A stretch of DNA of 64,000 nt from Ahaetulla prasina (GCF_028640845.1 NC_080541.1:162737502-162801501); one strand, 5' to 3'; shown: positions 1 to 12,585, counted from the stretch's first letter. Notes: a model not told the origin generated them from the letters alone. Translations and numbers: made by a program.

Positions 1-2340
1 AAAACAAACTGTTTTGGAAGGGCTGTTCAGAATACTAGACTCATGTAGAAATATCTCCTTGTGGTCTCAACTCTCTTAAGGTCAATGGTAGCGGGGGTCG
101 AAAAGATTTTCCCCCAGAATGTTAATACAGATGAATTGATTCTAGCTGAAAAAGATAGTTCTGAAAGTATCTCCAAGACATATAGGGCTTTTTATGTTAA
201 GAGCCAAACCTTAAACTGCATCTGAAAACCTACTGGTGATCACTATTTGCCCCCAGTACAGAGGAGGTATGATTAGGAAGTCTGGAACATGTTAATATGC
301 AGGCCACTGCATTTCATATCGGCGATTAATTTTAATTTTAATATTTAATATTAATACTTAATATTTAATTAATTAATAGTTAATATTTAATATTAATTTC
401 AAATGAACAGTTCCTCCTTACAACCAAACTACAGGAACACTGATTTTTTAAAAAACTTTTGTTTAGGAGAACAAGTGAAGAAGCTGTCAGAGGAGGGAGG
501 GAGGGAGAGGGAGGGAAAGAGGGAGGAGGGAAAGAAGGAAGGAAGGAAAGAAGGAAGACTGTATCCGAGAATGGCGTATTAGTCATGTCTGGCTCTGCCT
601 TCACCAACTGCTAGCTTGTAACCACTGAGTAACTGCCAACTAACTACTCCTGGGGGAAAGAGGCCCTTAAAAAGGAAAACCAAAAAATGCTCACCAACTT
701 TGAAGACTGATAGAACAGTAGAGAGCAGATCCTGAAGCTCTGTTATATATTTGATTATGATTCTAATACATTGTTGATGGTCTTGAGTCTTATAAGCAAA
801 ATAGATGGCCTTTAAATGATGCTTTCTATAGGGCCTTTTTGGGGGAGGACAAGCCTATTTCTACGAATATTTGTTATGGGTAAGAGTTGTTTTAACTGCC
901 TGTTTTCTGTTTGTAAGATTGTAAGCCACCTCCGATACAAGGAACAGGCAGCAGACCGATGCCCGTGCTAGATAATAAGGAATAAATTATACTCACAAAT
1001 ATATTTGCTTGCTTGAACTCCACAAACTCTCTTTCCAATAGTAAGAAAGCTCTTGAATGCAACATTATTCTCAGGAGCCTCTATTCTTCCCTTGTAGTTT
1101 CATCCAGAAGACAATTTTGCATTCAATTTGAGCCAGCAGAATAAATAGGTAATTGGGGGGAAAGTGGCAAGGGAAAAAAAAAAATACTAGAGGAGATTTT
1201 TCCTTTTTCATGTGGAACCGAAATGGATTTGAGCCTAATAGCGAACAACTTGGCAGTAGACCTGAGGCTCACCAAAAACAAAATCCTCTATACTTCTATT
1301 TGATAATTATATTTGAAGGAGTAGGCAAAAAATATCTTCGTTCCTTGCTTTTCATAGCTGAGCGGCTACAAGTATAGCCTTTGTAGGAAGCATGCAGAAG
1401 CAGAGAATGAAGCAGGTCAGGCTTTGTGTACAGAGAAGGTAACCAAGCAACCAGTTTTTCTTTCCTCAAGGGAGATAGTTCCTTGTCTTAACTTTCTTCT
1501 CCCTTTCAACCAATCGGCACCGGTTTTGCTTTTGCCCTTGTGTTGAAAACCAATCATCTCAGCCCTTTCAAACATTGAAACTGAAACCCAGGAAGTACTC
1601 AGAGATGCCAGTCCAAGCCAGGGTGGGCTTACTTTTCTGCCAATGAGTGCATCTCATCTGAATAGCAGAGAATGGGCTTGAGGTAATTATAGGAGAAAAA
1701 TTCTCACATTGCTTTTCCGGTGAAGGATGCAAATCTGGTTGGTGGAAGAAGTTTACAGAAGAGGATTCCTAAGAAGAACCCCATTCCTAAGAGGACCATA
1801 AGGGGCGTGCATAAGAGCACAAACGTGCCTACCGTTCCTGTCCTATTGTTTCTCTTTTTTCTTCTTATATATATATATATGCTTATACCTCCTTATATTT
1901 CCTCATATATATGTTTATATACTATATAATCTTTTGTGTGATGCTTATGTATATTGTTGTGACAAATAAAATAAATAAATAAATAAATAAAGAGGCTGCT
2001 GGCCACCATGAGAAAAACATTGGCTAAAGAGAAGCAAGATTTAACCTTGAGATCACCATACTACTTATTAAAAGGAAAAAAATAACCATTTCATGTTTTA
2101 ATCACTATATAAGATGGATATATGATTTTCCCCCAGATTTGGAGGACTCTGCTTTCTGGGCTCTTCTTGGAAGTCTAGACAATAAGCTTGTATTTCCAGC
2201 TTATCCCTTAGAAGCTCAGCTAAGCATGTCACTCCTCCATTTTACTCTGGAATAGTTGTCACCCCCTGATTTTATGTTTGGCATCTGTAGCTTCCTGGGA
2301 TTTAGAATTATAATTTTATACATATAAATACTCTCCACTT
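1..2340. other. 3' flanking DNA, no gene recognised
   Basis: AT-rich flanking DNA. Visible simple structure: an AT palindrome-rich run of TAAT/ATTA words at about 318-402, a purine-rich GGGA/GGAA tract at 485-560, a short TA run near 1868-1882, and an AAAT tail at 1964-1991 that looks like the end of an old LINE. The short open frames here have no recognisable protein content. Confidence 0.5.
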
Positions 2341-2349
2341 GCCAACAGT

Positions 2350-2665
2350 AATTGGGAGTAGGACCTCTGTCACTAAGCAACACAGTCGTAGGGTATAATG
2401 TCATGTGACCCTGCTTCTTGTGAAAATATGGCACTTCCAGTTGCTGTCATTAAGTGAATCAGTAAGTTGTTAAGCCTCGCATAGGCTCACATAGTTGCCA
2501 TTTGTAACTTCCAGCTGGCTTCCTCATTTACTTTGCCTTGTCAGAAGCTGGCAGTGAAGGTCACAAATGGCAATCAAATGCAACCGCAGAATGTTGCAAT
2601 CTCGTAACTGTGAACCAATCAACTTGCCCGATTTGCAATCACATAGTCACAGAGACTGTGACTTT
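2350..2665. mobile_element. Degraded TA-flanked MITE copy (CAGGTAGTCC family)
   Basis: Carries diverged internal words of the family described at 26891-27266, such as GTTAAGTGAATC-like runs, TTTGCCTTGTCAGAAGCTGG and CACAAATGGCAATC. Both ends are eroded, so the limits are approximate. Confidence 0.55.
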
Positions 2666-3212
2666 GCTTCACACCATCCAATGATGTACAAAGGCTTGAT
2701 TCCTACTGTATACTGTTAGCACTATATCATTGAAGGTGTCTCTTATAGCAAACGCATTTGGTGTCTCCAGTGATGAACCCTCAGGGCAAAAATAAACTAC
2801 TCCAACTGGCCTCTTTCTTTCCATGCTTGGAATATAAGTTGTATTATATTTGTCTAGCTTAGAGATCTTTGCTGCTTCACATAGAGGGAGCCAATTCCTT
2901 CAGATGCATATAATGTTTGGTCTCACCTATCATTAACATGTGGTGTTACACTACAGAGAATACATGTATTTGAAGAAATGTGCTTATTGAAATCAAATCA
3001 GATCATAAACTCTTCTTTAGGGAATTTAATTTGTTAAAAGGCTGTTCTGCTACCATGTATCATTTTGAAACAATAGCAGAGCAATCAGTGATCATAGAGC
3101 TGGATGCCGTTTTGTTTGTTTGTTTGCTTTTATTTCTATGGCCACCCGTGACTCTGGTCAGCGCACCTCTTAAGAAATAAGGACAATTAAACACTATTAG
3201 AACTATTAAAAC

Positions 3213-3347
3213 AGTACAACATAAATATATATGGCACCAAGTAAATCTGATAATATATATTACTATAGCCCACCAAACAGCCCTCTGTGGGCTGTAGTAA
3301 AACATATTACCAGCTTTATTTGATGCCATATATATTTATGTTGTACT
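3213..3347. repeat. Near-perfect 135-bp hairpin
   Basis: Two inverted arms of about 61 bp face each other across a loop of about 13 bp. The outer 24 bp (3213-3236 and 3324-3347) are perfect complements, and the inner part has about seven mismatches. The hairpin sits at the edge of an L2 fragment, so it may be a palindromic MITE inserted in it. Confidence 0.8.
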
Positions 3348-3679
3348 GGAAAAACACTGGCAACCAATGCAGCTCATGAAGCAGTGGTGTTACATGTATC
3401 AAATACCCAACACCCTTTACAACTCATGCAGCCACATTCTGCACCAGTTGAAGTGTCTGAATGCTCTTCCAGGGCAGATGCATGAAGAGCACATTTCAAT
3501 AGTTCAGATGAGAAGTCATGAGGGCAAGTGACTGTGAGCCAAGTCCCTCAATCAAGGAACAGACACACCACTCTCAGGTGTGAAAAGATTCTCCAGGCCA
3601 TGGCTGCTACCTGCTCTTCTGTTCATAAAGAGACTCCCAGATTGTGCCCATCTGGGACAACGCCATCCCATTCAGGACT

Positions 3680-4347
3680 AAAGGTAAAGATAAAGATTCC
3701 CCTCACACATATGTCCTAGTTGTTCCCGATCCTAGGGGGCAGTGCTCATCTCCGTTTCAAAGCCGAAGAGCCAACGCTGTCTGAAGACGTCTCCGTGGTT
3801 TTGAATGGAAAAAATGGATTGATTATTTACAAAACAGATATCAGATTAAGAGATATCAGATAGCCTTTGAATAATTAGGATGTATTATTTTAGAATGTAA
3901 TGGGGGAGGATAGGAAATGAAAAGACTCAGATGAAGCTAATTGGATTAGAAGGGAAAATTTTACTCTATGTTTGGTTTATGTATAACAATACCTTGTGAT
4001 TGACCCGGGAAGCCGGGGGATGTTTGAAGGGAAGGGGGAAGGGGGTTTTGAGGGGGGGAGGGGGAGAAAAAGGGGAAAAATGTTTTTGTTTGTTAAAACT
4101 TTTTCAATTAAAAAAAAAAACTTGTCTCCGTGGTCATGTGGCTGGCATGACTAAATGCCAAAGGCACACGGAACACTGTTACCTTCCCACCAAAGGTGGT
4201 CCCTATTTTTCTACTTGCATTTTTTACATGCTTTCAAACTGCTAGGTTGGCAGAAGCTGGGACAAGTCACGGGAGCTCACCTCGTTGCGCAGCACTAGTG
4301 ATTCGAACCGCCGAACTTTCGATCGACAAGCTCAGCGCCTTAGCCAC
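3680..4347 (-). mobile_element. tRNA-headed SINE carrying an L1 insertion
   Basis: On the minus strand the tRNA-like head starts near 4347 with an A-box-like TGGCTAAGGCGC and a B box GGTTCGAATCA (4299-4309). The body follows, with the words GGCATGACTAAATGCC and CTCATCTCCGTTTC in plus orientation. It is a squamate SINE type. An L1 piece splits it at 3799-4123. It sits inside the L2 fragment. Confidence 0.75.
3799..4123 (+). mobile_element. L1 LINE 3' end (last ORF2 codons, 3' UTR, poly-A)
   Basis: Flanked by the 10-bp direct repeat GTCTCCGTGG (3789-3798 and 4124-4133), a target-site duplication. The first part encodes a tail resembling the L1 ORF2 C-terminus (WKKWIDYLQNRYQ) before a stop. The 3' UTR contains a G-rich polypurine tract (about 4004-4078), and the element ends in a run of A. 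It is strongly 5'-truncated, as is usual for target-primed insertions. Confidence 0.8.
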
Positions 4348-4564
4348 TGAGAAAAACCTTATCATCAAACAGCCAAATACCCAAGTAAACCATTCTGTCT
4401 TACTTGGGTTGAGTCGAACCCATTGCACCCGAACTAGACTCTTACAAGCTTCAGTCACTGAGATAGGATATCCACAGCATCGCTCAGGCAGCTGGAGGCT
4501 GCTATATAAAGCTGGGTATCATCAGCATCTTGATGATACCATACCCCAAACTATTGGATCACCT

Positions 4565-4933
4565 CAGTGGTGGGTTTCAATTTTTTTTACTACCGGTTCT
4601 GTGGGTGTACCTTGGTGGGCGTGGGCATGGCATGGTGGGCATGGCAGGGGAAGAATACTGTAAAATTTCCATTCCCACCCCACTTCAGGGAAAGGATACT
4701 GTAAAATCTCCATTCCCTCCCCACTCCAGGGGAAGGTTATTCCCAAATCCCCATTTCCTCCCAATCAGCTGGGACTCAGGAGGCAGAGAATAGATGGGGT
4801 GGGGCCAGTCAGAGGTGGTATTTACTGGTTCTCTGAAGTACTCAAAATTTCCTGCTACCAGTTCTCCGAATTACTCAAAATTTCCGCTACCGGTTCTCCA
4901 GAACTGGTCAGAACCTGCTGAAACCCACCTCTG
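4565..4933. mobile_element. hAT-type MITE, family 1, with 8-bp TSD
   Basis: Terminal inverted repeats CAGTGGTGGGTTTCA and TGAAACCCACCTCTG bound 369 bp. A perfect 8-bp target duplication GATCACCT flanks it (4557-4564, 4934-4941). It has no coding capacity. The internal words TGTGGGCGTGGC-like and CTACCGGTTCTCC recur in the other family members. It is inserted in the L2 reverse transcriptase region. Confidence 0.9.
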
Positions 4934-5319
4934 GATCACCTCATCCAGTGGCTTCATATTGATGTTAAATAGGAGAGGAGAGTGAACTGGAGTCCTAACC
5001 TATATTAGTTTCACACATGGATGAAACTTACCCTCTCTAGATACTATACTGAGTCATATTAAGCCGTCCAGTCATCCCTGGACAAGAAGAGTGGCACATA
5101 AATGTAATAAATATTGTCAATAATACATTTATTTTTCGTAGTAGTTTTAACGAAAGTTGATTATGTGTTATATATCATGTAATATGTATTATCATAGATC
5201 ATACTCTCTCAGAAAAATGCAGCTATAAAACTTTGGAATTTTCTACTCTAGTTTAGCAACTGATTTTGAAGATGCAAGCTAGGAAGAATGCAATTAGTCC
5301 TTGCCAGATGAGCACAACT

Positions 5320-5712
5320 AGGAACAGCAACTCCATCACTAAATGATGTAGTAGTTAAGTGAGACAACAGATGAGTGTGATGGGCTCATGATCTCACTTC
5401 TGCTGCAGTCTTTAAGTGAATCACTTGCAGTCATTAAGCAAAGTATTATTTGACCGCAACCTCTGATTTTACTGCCCACTTCTCCACTGCTTGTTGGAAG
5501 CTGGCTGTGAAACATGCAAATGGTGATCATGTTGCTATGGGATGCTGCAACAATTCTCAAATTGCAAAGTACCTAAGCCTTGTTCATTTGACTATGGGGA
5601 TGCTGTGACAGTTATAGGTGTGAGAACGAATTGTACAGTTAGTGTTTTAGTGCCATTTTAACTTTGAATGGTCGCTAAAAAGGACAGTTGTTAGGTGAGG
5701 TCTACTTGTACA
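5320..5712. mobile_element. Degraded TA-flanked MITE copy
   Basis: Diverged member of the CAGGTAGTCC family. Shared internal words are GTTAAGTGAGACAAC, a CTGCCCACTTCTCCACTG variant and AAATGGTGATCATG. It ends near GTGAGGTCTACTTGTACAG, which resembles the family terminus. Confidence 0.55.
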
Positions 5713-6383
5713 GGTCTACACTTATAAACTTTGGTGTTGGAGACTTCCTGAGAAATCCTGGATAGTCATGAAAGGAAACAAATGGATCATCGACTAAATC
5801 AGCCTATAGTTTTCATTCAAGGTGCAAATGACCAGACTGAAATTATCTTACTTCAGACTCATTAGGTGAAGATCTTTCTTTCAGGAAAAGCCTCTGGTGG
5901 TGGGACAAGTAGAAAAGACCAGGATGACCAGCAGCAAAGTAGATAGGCTCAGTTACGTGACAAGGAGTACACAGTGGGAAAAATTTGAAGAACACATTAA
6001 TGACAGAGGATCATTGGGAAAGACTGTGTGGTTGCTAAGAGTAGCAACAACTTGATGACACGTTACTACTCTAATTGTAGTACTCTAATAGCAGTGAGGC
6101 TTCTGGTAATCTGAAAAACCATTTGCAAGACAGACATCTTCGATGACTGGATGTGGTTTATATCAGCAAGAGCTCCATGAGCACTGCCCATATCACCATA
6201 CCATCCTGACAGCAATGTTTTAAATATGCAACACTGGAAAATAATTTGATTTCCTTAAGATGAAACAGGATAAGAGAGATATATGCTAATTAACATTTCA
6301 CTAGATCATGGTTAATACATACACACAATCATCGACTATGTTTGCTTCCTGGGTACATAATACATGCATTTATACATACAAAC

Positions 6384-6691
6384 CAGAGGTGAGTTTCGGC
6401 AGGTTCTGACCAGTTCTGGAGAACCAGAAGCAGAAATTTTGAGTAGTTTGGAGAACCGGTAGTAAAAATTTTGACCGGCGTCGCCCCCATCTATTCTCTG
6501 CCTCCCAAGTACCAGTTATTTCGGGAGGAAATGGGTTTTTTGCAGTAACCTTCCCCTGGATTGGGGAGGGAATGGAGATTTTATAGTATCCTTCCCTGCC
6601 ATGCCCACCAAGCCATGCCAATCAAGCCATGCCACACTCACCAAGCCACGCCCACAGAACCTGTAGTAAAAAAATTTGAAACCCACCACTG
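6384..6691. mobile_element. hAT-type MITE, family 1, reverse orientation
   Basis: A 308-bp member in the opposite orientation. Its ends are CAGAGGTGAGTTTC and GAAACCCACCACTG. The flanking octamers ATACAAAC (6376-6383) and ATAAAAAC (6692-6699) differ at one position and are read as a target-site duplication. Confidence 0.85.
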
Positions 6692-6699
6692 ATAAAAAC

Positions 6700-8836
6700 A
6701 CAAAATAATTTGCAGTTACTTCCCTGCTGAACTTCATGGATGACTATTCAAACCCAATTTTATTTGGGTGCAGCAATCACATTCTGTGCTGAGCTATGTT
6801 GCATTTAACCTTGGTTTGACTAAGCTAAAATAGCTTAGGGCCATACAAGCTGCAATCATATATCATGGTTTATGAAACATGACAGAGTTCTCGTTTCCGC
6901 TAAGTCAGTGTAATTTCTGCATTAGATCAGAATGTTAAAGCTCATAATCATTTATTGCATCTCAGAGTTTGTCTTTCATAATAGATGTTGCAAATGATTT
7001 TTAATGTTTACATTGCATATACTGTATAGGATTCCAAGTGAGAGATTTCCTCATTCATCTACTAAATAAATTGTACACGTTTGCTTGAAAGCATTGTTGA
7101 AGTATTTCTTCCTTTTGATGCAAATAAAACCCTTGGAAGCAAATGAGTGGCATAAGCGTTGCCATTTTTCTAACAGCAAACAATTTGTAAGAAAAGTGTA
7201 TTCAAATTTAATTAAGAATATAGTAGAAACAATTCAAACCATATAGGTGTCAGCAACATAAGAGTAAAGATACTATTGATACTAAATATCTCATAGTTAA
7301 TGGGATGATTATAATATATAATATATGGGAAAAGTGGTATTAAAATTGTTCAGTTCTAGAATAATGTTTTCCCTTAATAACAGTGGATTAGATATGAATT
7401 TTGTCCTAGGAGTAATAGTTTTAATAATTATATATTGGATTTTTTAAAAAAAGGAAACACTATTATTATTTTACAATTTGAAGGTTTGTGGTTTCTTTCT
7501 CTGTTATTTTTGTGATGTAGAAACATGTCTTTTGCATCTGGTTTTTGCAAAACACTGATTTTTCTGGCATAGGTATTTTTTCCACATTACCCAATTTACT
7601 TTGAGAGGTTTCCCTTTGTTTATTTTCTCCCCTAGGAATTTCTGCTGCTGTTTTAGAGTTTATTAACAAACTGAATTTTGTGTTATGAAGCCAAAAAAAG
7701 GGATGTCTGCCATTGACAAAGTTTTCATTCATGAAAGACAACTGGCCAGTTTGTTCACCATTTCTCCTGTATAAAATTTTTGATAGAATATTTAAGTACA
7801 GTTTTCCAAACTTTCATGCCAGGATTATTTCAGCGAGATAATGCAAAAACATTAATGAATAAGCTTTTTATTGGTTAGAAAACTCAAAAATAACCATCTG
7901 GGTTTTTCAGAGGTGAGATTGTATTCTTTTTCTTTTTTCCAACTTATGCCCTCTGTTTTTCACAAACTCCTGTACATATATTAATTACCACAAACATTTT
8001 AGACCTGATGGCAAGAAAAGGGAACAAATGACTTATTCTAAGTAGCACCTCTATCAAAGCTTCTGTTCTATATTTTCTTGTCTTCCACAGGGTTGATGGC
8101 TATAAACAGCAAAATCTTTTTTGTTGTTGTATGCATATTTGCCAAAAGATTAGAAACAGATTTATTGCAAAACCTTTGAGAACTGGGCAGTTAAAATTTT
8201 CATCTACAGGTTTTTTTTTTCATATTGCAGCTTTTGTATCCATTGTTTTCTAGCATTATTTTTTAACATGTAGTATTTTGATATCTAAAATGATATTCTT
8301 ATTAAGGAAGTACTTTTTTTGAATTAAGAGTAATCAATGGACAATTGTCTTACGTGATATTTAAAGGAAGCAGGTGATGAGAAAGATGTAGTTTCTATAA
8401 ATGAGCTTCTCTGGGTGATTATTATATTATGTTCTCCAAGACATTCTAACTTTATCTTAGCCATGTTTTCAAAACCAGTGGTTTAAAATAATCAGTGTTT
8501 AATATTACTCTAGTGTCCAAGATACAAAAATGCAATTAATGTCTGTATAAAATAGCCATGTCTTATTACACATTCATGCTTTAGTGCAATAAACTTAATG
8601 AAAACAATCTATAAAGTAATACAGTAAATAAATGCATGCAGTGAAAATAACGAAATAAAATCAAAATGGTTCCTCATGTCGCTCTATATTTCAAGATATC
8701 TTCATTAATGAAAAAAGAGAAATAAACCAAAAAAAATGAAAAGCAAGATGTATTTTCAATTCTGCTATACAAAAACATTTTTGTGCAAAAAGAAGGAAAT
8801 TACGTCAAGTGTCTGAAAGATGGTGTACATCATCCA
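6700..8836. other. AT-rich flank, no gene recognised
   Basis: AT-rich sequence with many homopolymer runs. No conserved coding region, RNA gene or clear transposon terminus was seen. Short open frames such as 7466-7741 have no recognisable content. Confidence 0.5.
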
Positions 8837-9779
8837 TTCAAAATCTGTTCAAATTTTAAAAACTTCTGACAAGCTGTAATTTATACAATTTTACAGTGGT
8901 TTCAAATTATTCTGATAGTTTATATCTGCATAAATTTCAATAACTCAAAGGCCACATTTTCTAGTAAAAAATAATTCTAATTCACATTATTTGAAATTAC
9001 ATACAAAAATTATAGGCAATTTCTAGAATATTATTGTGTACATCTAATGGAATGTAGAATTTCAGGGATAACACTAGAAAAGCTACTGATTTAATTGAAA
9101 TAATAAATATTACTGGAAAAACTGATTGTCTGTTTATTATAAAATAAAAATTGAAATATTTAATTAAAGGGTTGCATAGCAACAAAAGGATACAAAATTC
9201 TATTGCAACTACAGATATAAAATTAAGAAATATATTTTTCATTCATTTAATGTATGTGGTTTCATGAAGGTTTTTCTTTTTAAATGTCTTCTTTGCTTTA
9301 CTCTGCTATGAACACATTTCTTAATACAAAATTATTCATTTTGAGTTTTATAAATGGTTGTATCATTAGAGACTTTTTTTGAAAATAATTTATCTAACAA
9401 GGGCAAACGGGATGACTAGATTCACAGATCATAGGTTCAAAATTCACAAACCAGTGACTACAAATTGCTGGGAAAAACCCTCTAAAAACACACTATAGCT
9501 TAGCATGGGGCTAAGCATAATTGAATAAATGTTTGATATTGCATACCGTTTTAATTTCTAATATGGATGCCTAGAAGAAGAAAAAAATAAATCAGATGAA
9601 TGTAGCGTAAGTATCAAACCATGGGATAAAAATGATACTTGTCATTGGCCCAATTTAGCTATCATACTAAATCATTATTTCATTAATCATAGTCTGTTGA
9701 AAAAGGTCTAAATTGGGGAATGTCAACCCAATATTAATACTATATTTACACAATATAGTACCTGGGTTCAAATACAGAA

Positions 9780-10145
9780 TGCAGGTTGTCCTTGAGTTTC
9801 AATAGCAATGGGGACTAAAATTGCCAATATTAAGTGAGGTGGTCATAAAGCAAGATGTCATGTGACTGCCTCACTTAGTAACAGTCTCAGTTGCCATTGT
9901 TAAATGAGAATCATGGTGGGTCACTAAGTGAGAGCCTCACATGACTGCAACTTCTGACTTCCTGCTGGCTTCCCCACTGACTTTCCTTGCGGGGAAGCTG
10001 GCAGAGAATATTGCAAATTGCAATCATGTGATTGGAGGGGCTCAGCAATGGCCAGAATTCTGAGGACACATTGTAAATCCCCATTGCTCAGTGCTGTCAC
10101 ATGTTTGAATGGCTACTGAATGAGCAATTGTAACTCAAGACTATT
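9780..10145. mobile_element. Old TA-flanked MITE copy inside the distal duplication unit
   Basis: Diverged CAGGTAGTCC-family member: it starts GCAGGTTGTCCTTGAGTT and ends near GTAACTCAAGACTA. The same copy recurs at 13526-13891 because it was present before the tandem duplication. Confidence 0.65.
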
Positions 10146-11043
10146 TATAAGCTAATGTAAACCACATTACGGTTTAGTATGTGAAGCTAGTCACTGGCAG
10201 CCTTCAAACACTGCTGGTTTAATTTGTTAAACAAGCTACAGTGATCTAAATCCACATAATGCTAAACCTTGGCATTTATAAACCTCAATGTCTAAGCCAA
10301 AAATCACAAAACCATGGTGGTTTATCACAATGTGAACTCTGACAATGGCTTAATTCAGACAACACACAAAGTAAGTACATGAAGCATTTTTGAACTCTAG
10401 CTTGTGGTTTGTAAATCCTAGCTTATGCCTTAATATTTTGTGTGAACCCAGGCAACTGTGGCTTAATCAAGAAACACTTCACAAATTTAGTTTAGTGTAT
10501 TGTATGAATTCAGCAGTATGATTGGTTGTAGTCCGACTCAAGATTTTTCAACCTCAGCAAGTTTTAAGAGGTGTCGATATACTGGCTGGAGAATTCTGGG
10601 AGCAACTGAGGTTGAGAAACACTGTTCTGTCTTAATGGAATATGCATTTGGGTATAGCGTGAGACTAATAGCGAAATTTTCATCCTACAGAAGTATAATT
10701 AATTTTCCTAACATTTCATCACCATGTGTTCAAAATAGTCAAACTGCTGAGACAGAAAACATTTCACTTAAAAAAACCATGATTAAATATGTTTCTTAAA
10801 ACACAGAAATACTTTTGCCCTTTACTATTTGTAAAATAAATTTGCAGCCACAGTGTTGAGTGTTAGTACATTTTTTAAAAAATTGAATGGCACTTCCTGT
10901 TAAGAACTTCACAGAAGATACTTATTGCAAACACCTCTTTATACAGCTGGAAAAAATCTCCAATAAAATATTTGAATATAAATCTCTAAAACCCTCTAGT
11001 TCATATTGTAAATAGATTCACTTACAAAGGTCTCCCTTATTTA

Positions 11044-12460
11044 TTACATCTCTGCTGAAATCACAGTTTCATTATGCCCATGAATGCTAGAATCTAAAGA
11101 TGGTTGTTTGGAGTCAATTTTGTAGGGTTTTTGAGTCTTGTTTCCAAAAACGGTTATGCTAATCCCACTTGGATGATTTGGCACTGACATATGAGACAGC
11201 AAGGGGATATTGGCATCCTGATTGGATCCTGAAGAAGGCAGGCTGGTCACATGGCCGGTGCTTGTTGATCCACTTGCACTGCTTGGTGAACGACTCTTGG
11301 GTGGAGGACAGTGCTGAATGACCCTTGGTGGACCTGCAGGTTGATAGTGGGCAGCTGGAAAAGCAGCATATCCAGGAGGTATCGGATATCCATTAATAGG
11401 AATATATCGCTGGTTTTGAGGTATTGGTGGGCCAAGAAATCCAGTTATTTGGCCCTGTGGCATACTTTGTGCTGGAAATATGTAGTTAGGGTACCTGGGA
11501 TTGCTTAGGTTGCTAACTGGGCTTGCACTGAGAGATGTAGTTTGAGTGGTAGCATTTCCACCAGAAGGAGTAGTAGAGCTAGTGTGACTTGATATCCCTT
11601 CCCAAGAGCGCAGTCTGGCATGGATATCTTTGAATTTTGGCCTCCTAGATGGCAGCTCATGCCAGCATTCTGACATCAAGCTGTACATTCTGGGAGGGCA
11701 GTCTTCAGAGCATGGTAAAAGCTGTCGTTTCCTAACCATCTCGATGACTTCTTGATTACTAAATCCATAATAGGGCTGAAGACCAAAACTAAAAATCTCC
11801 CACAAGACAACACCAAAGGACCAGATGTCTGAATCCGAAGAGAATTTTCCATATAAAATTGCCTCTGGTGGCATCCAACGAATGGGCAGGAGGGATTTAT
11901 TTTGAACTCTGTAATAATCGGCTGAATAGATTTCTCTTGACAGTCCCAAATCAGAAATCTTCACATGGAGCTGCTCTCCAATTAAAATATTGCGAGCAGC
12001 CAGATCCTTATGGACAAAAAAATGACTCGACAAGTATTCCATTCCTGCTGCAATCTGGACAGCTATGTGCAGAAAATCAGCATGGTCCAAACTGGATTTT
12101 ACCGTGCCATCCTCATCACTGCTACATCCAACATCTGAATGTGGAGATCGCATAATAAGAAATTCATGGAGGTCTCCCTGGTTCATATATTCAAAAAGCA
12201 TGCAGACTGGTTGCTCTTGTGTCACAATCCCAAGAAGGCAAACAATGTTTGGGTGATGTAATTCTGCCATCAGCGAGGCTTCTTGCTGGAATTCTGCCCA
12301 CTGCTGTGGATTATTACAGTCCTTAAGGGTCTTTATTGCGACTAGCTGAGCATGGTCCATTCCCGTAAATAAAGATGTCCTTATAGATTTTTCCAAAAGC
12401 ACATTCACCCAACTCTTCCATAAATCGGACGGCAGAAAGGGGCAGCTCTTTGGCTTTGCT
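11044..12460 (-). pseudogene. ROR1: Distal duplicate of the ROR1 terminal exon, frameshifted
   Basis: This is a second copy of the terminal ROR1 exon, 3746 bp to the left in the same orientation and with the same acceptor sequence. Relative to the proximal copy it lacks one G near 12365 and one C near 12380. Read in the splice frame it gives 27 normal residues (through KIYK), then 18 shifted residues, then a TAA at 12323-12325. Beyond the deletions the original frame is fully open to the normal stop, so a naive call starting in the intron at 12483 gives a misleading 479-residue ORF. Apart from the deletions I saw a single base difference in the coding part (11065 against 14811), which is silent. 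It is either a freshly broken duplicate exon, or an allele or assembly error. Being a last exon, its early stop would not be expected to trigger nonsense-mediated decay. Confidence 0.85.
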
Positions 12461-12585
12461 CTGTTAGAAAGAAGAAAATACATGAATATAGTTTTGAATC
12501 AGATGATTGTCCTTTGAATGGTCTTAGATATGGTAATACTGGAAGACATTGAAAAAGTGAACTACGATGTTTGTCATGAAAACTT

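Larger units (their letters stand above)
3345..5010 (-). mobile_element. L2-clade LINE fragment, interrupted by later insertions
   Basis: Minus-strand translation in several frames gives parts of an L2-type reverse transcriptase: HSPLLFNINMKPL near 4975, an active-site relative HQDADDTQLYI near 4520, KTEWFTWVFG near 4390, and the C-terminal LQLVQNVAA and LHELHWLPV near 3430 and 3370. The pieces lie in order but are split by a hAT MITE (4565-4933) and a SINE (about 3680-4347). Stops and frameshifts show an old dead copy. Confidence 0.8.

Noticed and set aside
4299..4347. tRNA gene
   Set aside because: It has A and B boxes but no complete cloverleaf, and continues into a SINE body.
4196..4663. 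155-codon plus-strand frame
   Set aside because: It runs antisense across SINE, L2 and MITE sequence, so it is a chance frame.
10500..10799. 99-codon frame repeated at 14246-14545
   Set aside because: It recurs only because of the tandem duplication and contains a palindromic-repeat fragment. No protein family is visible.
12461..12483. Methionine start of a 479-residue frame covering the distal ROR1 exon
   Set aside because: It lies in the intron beyond the splice acceptor and is open only because of the two deletions. It is not a translation start.
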